Of a DNA stretch of 34,812 bases, positions 31,923 to 34,812 are shown piece after piece. The translations under genes and the position numbers were made by a program. Below the pieces are notes generated by a model. The model saw only the letters and a list, made by a program, of their open reading frames with translations, searched no databases and was not told where the DNA came from. Numbering within the stretch: position 1 is the first letter of the stretch; every line of letters begins with the position of its first letter. Source of the DNA: Bacteroides gallinarum DSM 18171 = JCM 13658 (GTDB lineage: Bacteria > Bacteroidota > Bacteroidia > Bacteroidales > Bacteroidaceae); contig NZ_KB894160.1 in assembly GCF_000374365.1 (NCBI RefSeq), forward strand, positions 1-34,812, written 5' to 3'.

Positions 31923-34526
31923 ATGGGAAAACACCTTTTCTTACTCTATTCATTGGCTTTCTTGTGTTTGATATCGGGAACGCTTTCGGCTGCGGAGAAA
32001 ACCTATAATGTACTTTTCATACAATCATATACCGAGAACACACCTTGGCACGAGGAGCTTATCGAAGGTTTGCAAAAAGGGTTGGAGAAAGGAGGCGTAA
32101 AGGCGAACGTTACTACCGAATACCTGAATGCGGATTATTGGACTTTCGCCTCGGAGTGCGTCATTATGCGCCGCATGTGCGAACGTGCCAGGCAGCGTAA
32201 AACCGATTTGATTGTGACATCCAGCGATGAGGCTTTCTTTACGCTGACCCATTGCGGAGATTCCTTGCCACACCAGGTTCCGGTAGTTATATCAGGTATC
32301 AAATACCCCGACAAGAAGGTATTCGAAAGGATGCCGAATGTCTGCGGCTTTACTTCGAAAACGGACTTCAGCGTATTGTTGGAGGAGGCCATACGCATGT
32401 TCCCCTCGCGTAAGGAGATTGTCTGCCTGTCGGACAGCAGTTTCTTGAGTTGCAAAGGGGTGGAGGCGTTGGAGGAGGCATGGATTCCCTTCAAGCAGAA
32501 ACATCCGGAATACAGCCTGAAGAAACTGAATGTGCAGGTAAAGGCGCTTAACTCCATTATTACCTCCATTTGCTATGATTACAATGCCTATAAGCATATC
32601 GTCGTGGCTCCCAAATGGATTCCTTTCCTCTCGTTGAAGCTGAAGGCTCCCGTATTCGCCAATCAGAACCTGGCTATGACGAGCGGGGTGTTATGCGTTT
32701 ACGATGTAGAGCCTGCGGCGGATACCTATGCTGCGGGCAAGCAGGCTGCCGGTATCTTGAAAGGGCTTTCCCCTTCCTCGTTCGGAGTGAGCGATTTGAC
32801 CGGCAAATTATTGTTCGATTATAAGCAACTGGACTTCTTTCATGTAGACGCCGGAAGCGTTGCGAAGCGGGGAACGACCTTGAATATCCCTCTGATAGAA
32901 CGCTACCGGGTTTTGTTTATCCTGCTCTATTCGGTGGTAGTGGGCGCGTTGGCGCTTCTTGTAGTGTGGCTTTACCGGAGCAAGCGGCGCGAGTCGCGCA
33001 GGCGCATACATGCGCAAACCCGCTTGCTGATACAGCAGCGTTTGGTGGAGCAACGGGACGAATTCGATAAAATCTTTTGCTCTATCCGCGAAGGCCTGGT
33101 TACGTACGATACCGATATGCGCATCCACTTCGTGAACCGCGCCCTGGCGGAGATGCTGGGGCTGCCGTCCGAAACCTATACGGCACGCTCGTACGAAGGG
33201 CAGATTGCCGGCTCCATTTTCCACATTTATATGAATGGCGCGAATATCCTGCATACTTTGCTGAAACAGGTTATCCGCGACAGGAAACCCGTTGTGATAC
33301 CGGAGAAGGCATTCATGCAGGAGAATACGAAAGGTACGTACTTCCCCGTTTCGGGCGAGGTAGTGCCTATATTCGCAAAAGACAAACTGACGGGCATGGC
33401 GATTGTCTGCCGCAACATATCCGATGAGGAGATGCAAAGCCGCTTCTTCAGCATGGCTATCGAGGAAAGCTCCATTTATCCGTGGCAGTACGACATCCGC
33501 ATGAAATGTTTCCACTTTCCAGGCGGGCTGTTGCAGCGCTTCAACTGCCCCGGCGATACGGATTATATATCCAGGGAAGCGCTGGACAAGATTGTGCATC
33601 CCGAGGACTTGCTCCATACGCGCAGGCATTTCGACAATATCATCCTGGGACATGAGCCGAACTCGCGCATGAGCTTCCGTTTGCAGAATGCGAATGGCGG
33701 TTACGAGTGGTGGGAGTTCCGCAGTACCGCTTACGACGGCATGACGGCGGATATCCCCTATATGGTGCTGGGAGTATGCCAGAGTATCCAGCGGTACAAA
33801 GATACGGAAGACGAGCTGATTGCCGCCCGCGACCGCGCTTTGCAGGCCGACAAGCTGAAATCGGCGTTCCTTGCCAATATAAGCCATGAGATACGCACTC
33901 CGCTGAATGCAATAGTAGGCTTTTCCGACTTGCTGAAAGACCTGGACGCTTTCTCTCCTGAGGAAGTGCGGCAGTTTGTCGAGACTATCAATATCAACTG
34001 TTCCTTGCTGCTGGCTTTGATTAGCGATATCCTGGACCTTTCGCGTATCGAGTCGGGGACAATGGAGTTTCAGTTCTCCTCTTGCGACCTTACCTCTGTC
34101 ATGCAGCAGGTTTACGACTCGCAGCTTCTGAACATACCGCCTGGAGTAGAGCTGCGCACCGATTTCCCGCCGGGGGCGGGGCAATATATTGTTACCGACG
34201 CCGTACGCCTGAAACAAGTCGTGAATAACCTGATTAACAACGCCAAGAAGTTTACCACGAAAGGCAGTATCACGCTTGGTTACAGGCCGGAGGAGGCCGG
34301 ATACATCACCGTTTTCGTAGAAGATACCGGAGCGGGCATCTCCGATGAAGACCAGAAGCACATCTTCGAACGTTTCTACAAGGCGGACAGCTTTACGCAG
34401 GGCGCCGGTCTGGGGCTGAGCATCTGCCAGACGATTGTAGAACGTTTGCACGGAACCATAACGGTTACTTCGAAGCTGGGCAAAGGAACCCGCTTCGAAG
34501 CCAGGATAAAAGGGGATATTCAGTAA
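31923..34526 (+). CDS. Membrane sensor histidine kinase with periplasmic ABC-substrate-binding-like domain and PAS domains
   Basis: An 867-residue sensor kinase. A signal sequence (1-23) is followed by a periplasmic domain (about 27-310) resembling the ABC substrate-binding (ABC_sub_bind) fold: YNVLFIQSYTENTPWHEELI, DLIVTSSDEAFF and VPVVISGIKYPD. One membrane helix lies at about 329-351. Two PAS-like domains cover about 380-500 and 510-625. The HisKA motif FLANISHEIRTPLNAIVGFS holds the phospho-acceptor His655. The ATPase domain has NNLINNAKKF (768-777), DTGAGI (801-806), ERFYK and GAGLGLSIC (827-835). No receiver domain is fused, so it is not a hybrid. It closes the efflux cluster. A response regulator, probably of the sigma-54-activating NtrC type given the promoter at 21212, is expected outside the window. 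Confidence 0.9.
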   Translation: MGKHLFLLYSLAFLCLISGTLSAAEKTYNVLFIQSYTENTPWHEELIEGLQKGLEKGGVKANVTTEYLNADYWTFASECVIMRRMCERARQRKTDLIVTSSDEAFFTLTHCGDSLPHQVPVVISGIKYPDKKVFERMPNVCGFTSKTDFSVLLEEAIRMFPSRKEIVCLSDSSFLSCKGVEALEEAWIPFKQKHPEYSLKKLNVQVKALNSIITSICYDYNAYKHIVVAPKWIPFLSLKLKAPVFANQNLAMTSGVLCVYDVEPAADTYAAGKQAAGILKGLSPSSFGVSDLTGKLLFDYKQLDFFHVDAGSVAKRGTTLNIPLIERYRVLFILLYSVVVGALALLVVWLYRSKRRESRRRIHAQTRLLIQQRLVEQRDEFDKIFCSIREGLVTYDTDMRIHFVNRALAEMLGLPSETYTARSYEGQIAGSIFHIYMNGANILHTLLKQVIRDRKPVVIPEKAFMQENTKGTYFPVSGEVVPIFAKDKLTGMAIVCRNISDEEMQSRFFSMAIEESSIYPWQYDIRMKCFHFPGGLLQRFNCPGDTDYISREALDKIVHPEDLLHTRRHFDNIILGHEPNSRMSFRLQNANGGYEWWEFRSTAYDGMTADIPYMVLGVCQSIQRYKDTEDELIAARDRALQADKLKSAFLANISHEIRTPLNAIVGFSDLLKDLDAFSPEEVRQFVETININCSLLLALISDILDLSRIESGTMEFQFSSCDLTSVMQQVYDSQLLNIPPGVELRTDFPPGAGQYIVTDAVRLKQVVNNLINNAKKFTTKGSITLGYRPEEAGYITVFVEDTGAGISDEDQKHIFERFYKADSFTQGAGLGLSICQTIVERLHGTITVTSKLGKGTRFEARIKGDIQ

Positions 34527-34544
34527 ATGTCCCTAAAAATCAAG

Positions 34545-34591
34545 ATGGCATATGAAGATGATAGAGCATACTCACTTCATATGCCATTTTT
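34545..34591. terminator. Bidirectional intrinsic terminator after the histidine kinase
   Basis: ATGGCATATGAAG (34545-34557) pairs perfectly with CTTCATATGCCAT (34575-34587) over a 17-nt loop. The stem is followed by TTTT on the + strand and, on the minus strand, by CTTGATTTTT. It lies 19 nt after the kinase stop and between convergent coding regions, so it can serve both. Confidence 0.8.
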
Positions 34592-34692
34592 ATAGTCCTA
34601 TTCCTGTAATTTCTCACACAATCTTACCCTACAAGACATGACGCTCGGGAAGAAGTCTGAAGACATCTTCTGCCTCTGCCTGTAAAATCATA

Positions 34693-34812
34693 TCATGCCG
34701 CTTTCACCGTCCTGTTCCTGATCTTGTCTATCATCAGTACGGCATTTGCCGTATGTATTCCAAAGAAAATCCACAGGATTTCCGTCTTCCTGTTCCGTGC
34801 CTTTATCCTTGA
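34693..34812 (-). CDS. 3' end of a leftward ORF, possibly a transposase C-terminus
   Basis: On the minus strand an open frame enters from the window edge and runs 39 codons to TGA at 34695-34693. It includes KARNRKTEILWIFFGIHTAN and then AVLMIDKIRNRT. The basic, Trp/Phe-containing tail is reminiscent of C-termini of DDE transposases, but this is impression, not identification. Only the end is visible, so gene reality and family remain uncertain. The 34588-34692 stretch shows nothing else. Confidence 0.35.
   Translation of the reverse strand, partial: SRIKARNRKTEILWIFFGIHTANAVLMIDKIRNRTVKAA

Noticed and set aside
32808..34451. Leftward ORF of 547 codons opposite the histidine kinase
   Set aside because: Antisense shadow of a GC-rich real gene. 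The kinase frame has all conserved motifs, and this frame shows no recognisable domain.

Overview
The window looks like a chromosomal segment of a Bacteroides-type gut bacterium. The evidence is a SusC/SusD pair under an ECF sigma / FecR pair, several upstream sequences matching the Bacteroidetes -7 box TAnnTTTG, a lack of Shine-Dalgarno sequences, a GIN-domain (DUF2807) protein and MacB/FtsX-type permeases. All calls are from reading the sequence; no database search was run.

Region 1 (1-10750, + strand) is a small polysaccharide-utilisation-type locus. It has a leader with two ~49-bp direct repeats, an ECF sigma factor, a FecR-like anti-sigma factor, a SusC-like TonB-dependent transporter with the N-terminal STN signalling domain, a SusD-like lipoprotein and one large glycoside hydrolase of GH106 type (alpha-L-rhamnosidase family). 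From susC onward the DNA is clearly more AT-rich than the rest of the window. A strong intrinsic terminator lies between susD and the hydrolase, and another closes the locus.

Region 2 (10850-16876, - strand) is a tight five-gene operon. In transcription order it encodes an iron-sulfur-flavoprotein-like flavin protein, a NapH/NapG-like membrane and polyferredoxin fusion, a Tat-exported lipoprotein aldo/keto reductase with two 4Fe-4S motifs, a TonB-dependent receptor and a small membrane protein resembling an ECF-transporter S component. It reads as uptake of an unknown compound coupled to redox chemistry at or outside the inner membrane, and it is one of the two best candidates for an undescribed system.

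Region 3 (17002-20660) holds an ABC-F protein (-), cytidine deaminase (-) and a two-LysM glucosaminidase-type cell-wall hydrolase (+). The non-coding DNA around them carries families of degenerate ~19-24-bp repeats, including two arrays of one family facing each other around the predicted ABC-F promoter.

Region 4 (20661-34526, + strand) starts with two further non-coding tandem arrays, then a palindromic tandem operator and a sigma-54 type -24/-12 promoter. These are followed by a periplasmic adaptor (HlyD/MacA type), three pairs of FtsX/MacB-type permeases served by a single ATPase gene, a secreted GIN-domain protein and a sensor histidine kinase whose periplasmic part resembles an ABC substrate-binding protein. 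The layout suggests a signal-responsive, sigma-54-driven efflux or envelope system in which the permease pair has been triplicated. No TolC-like gene and no response regulator lie inside the window. The right edge holds a bidirectional terminator and the 3' end of a leftward ORF.
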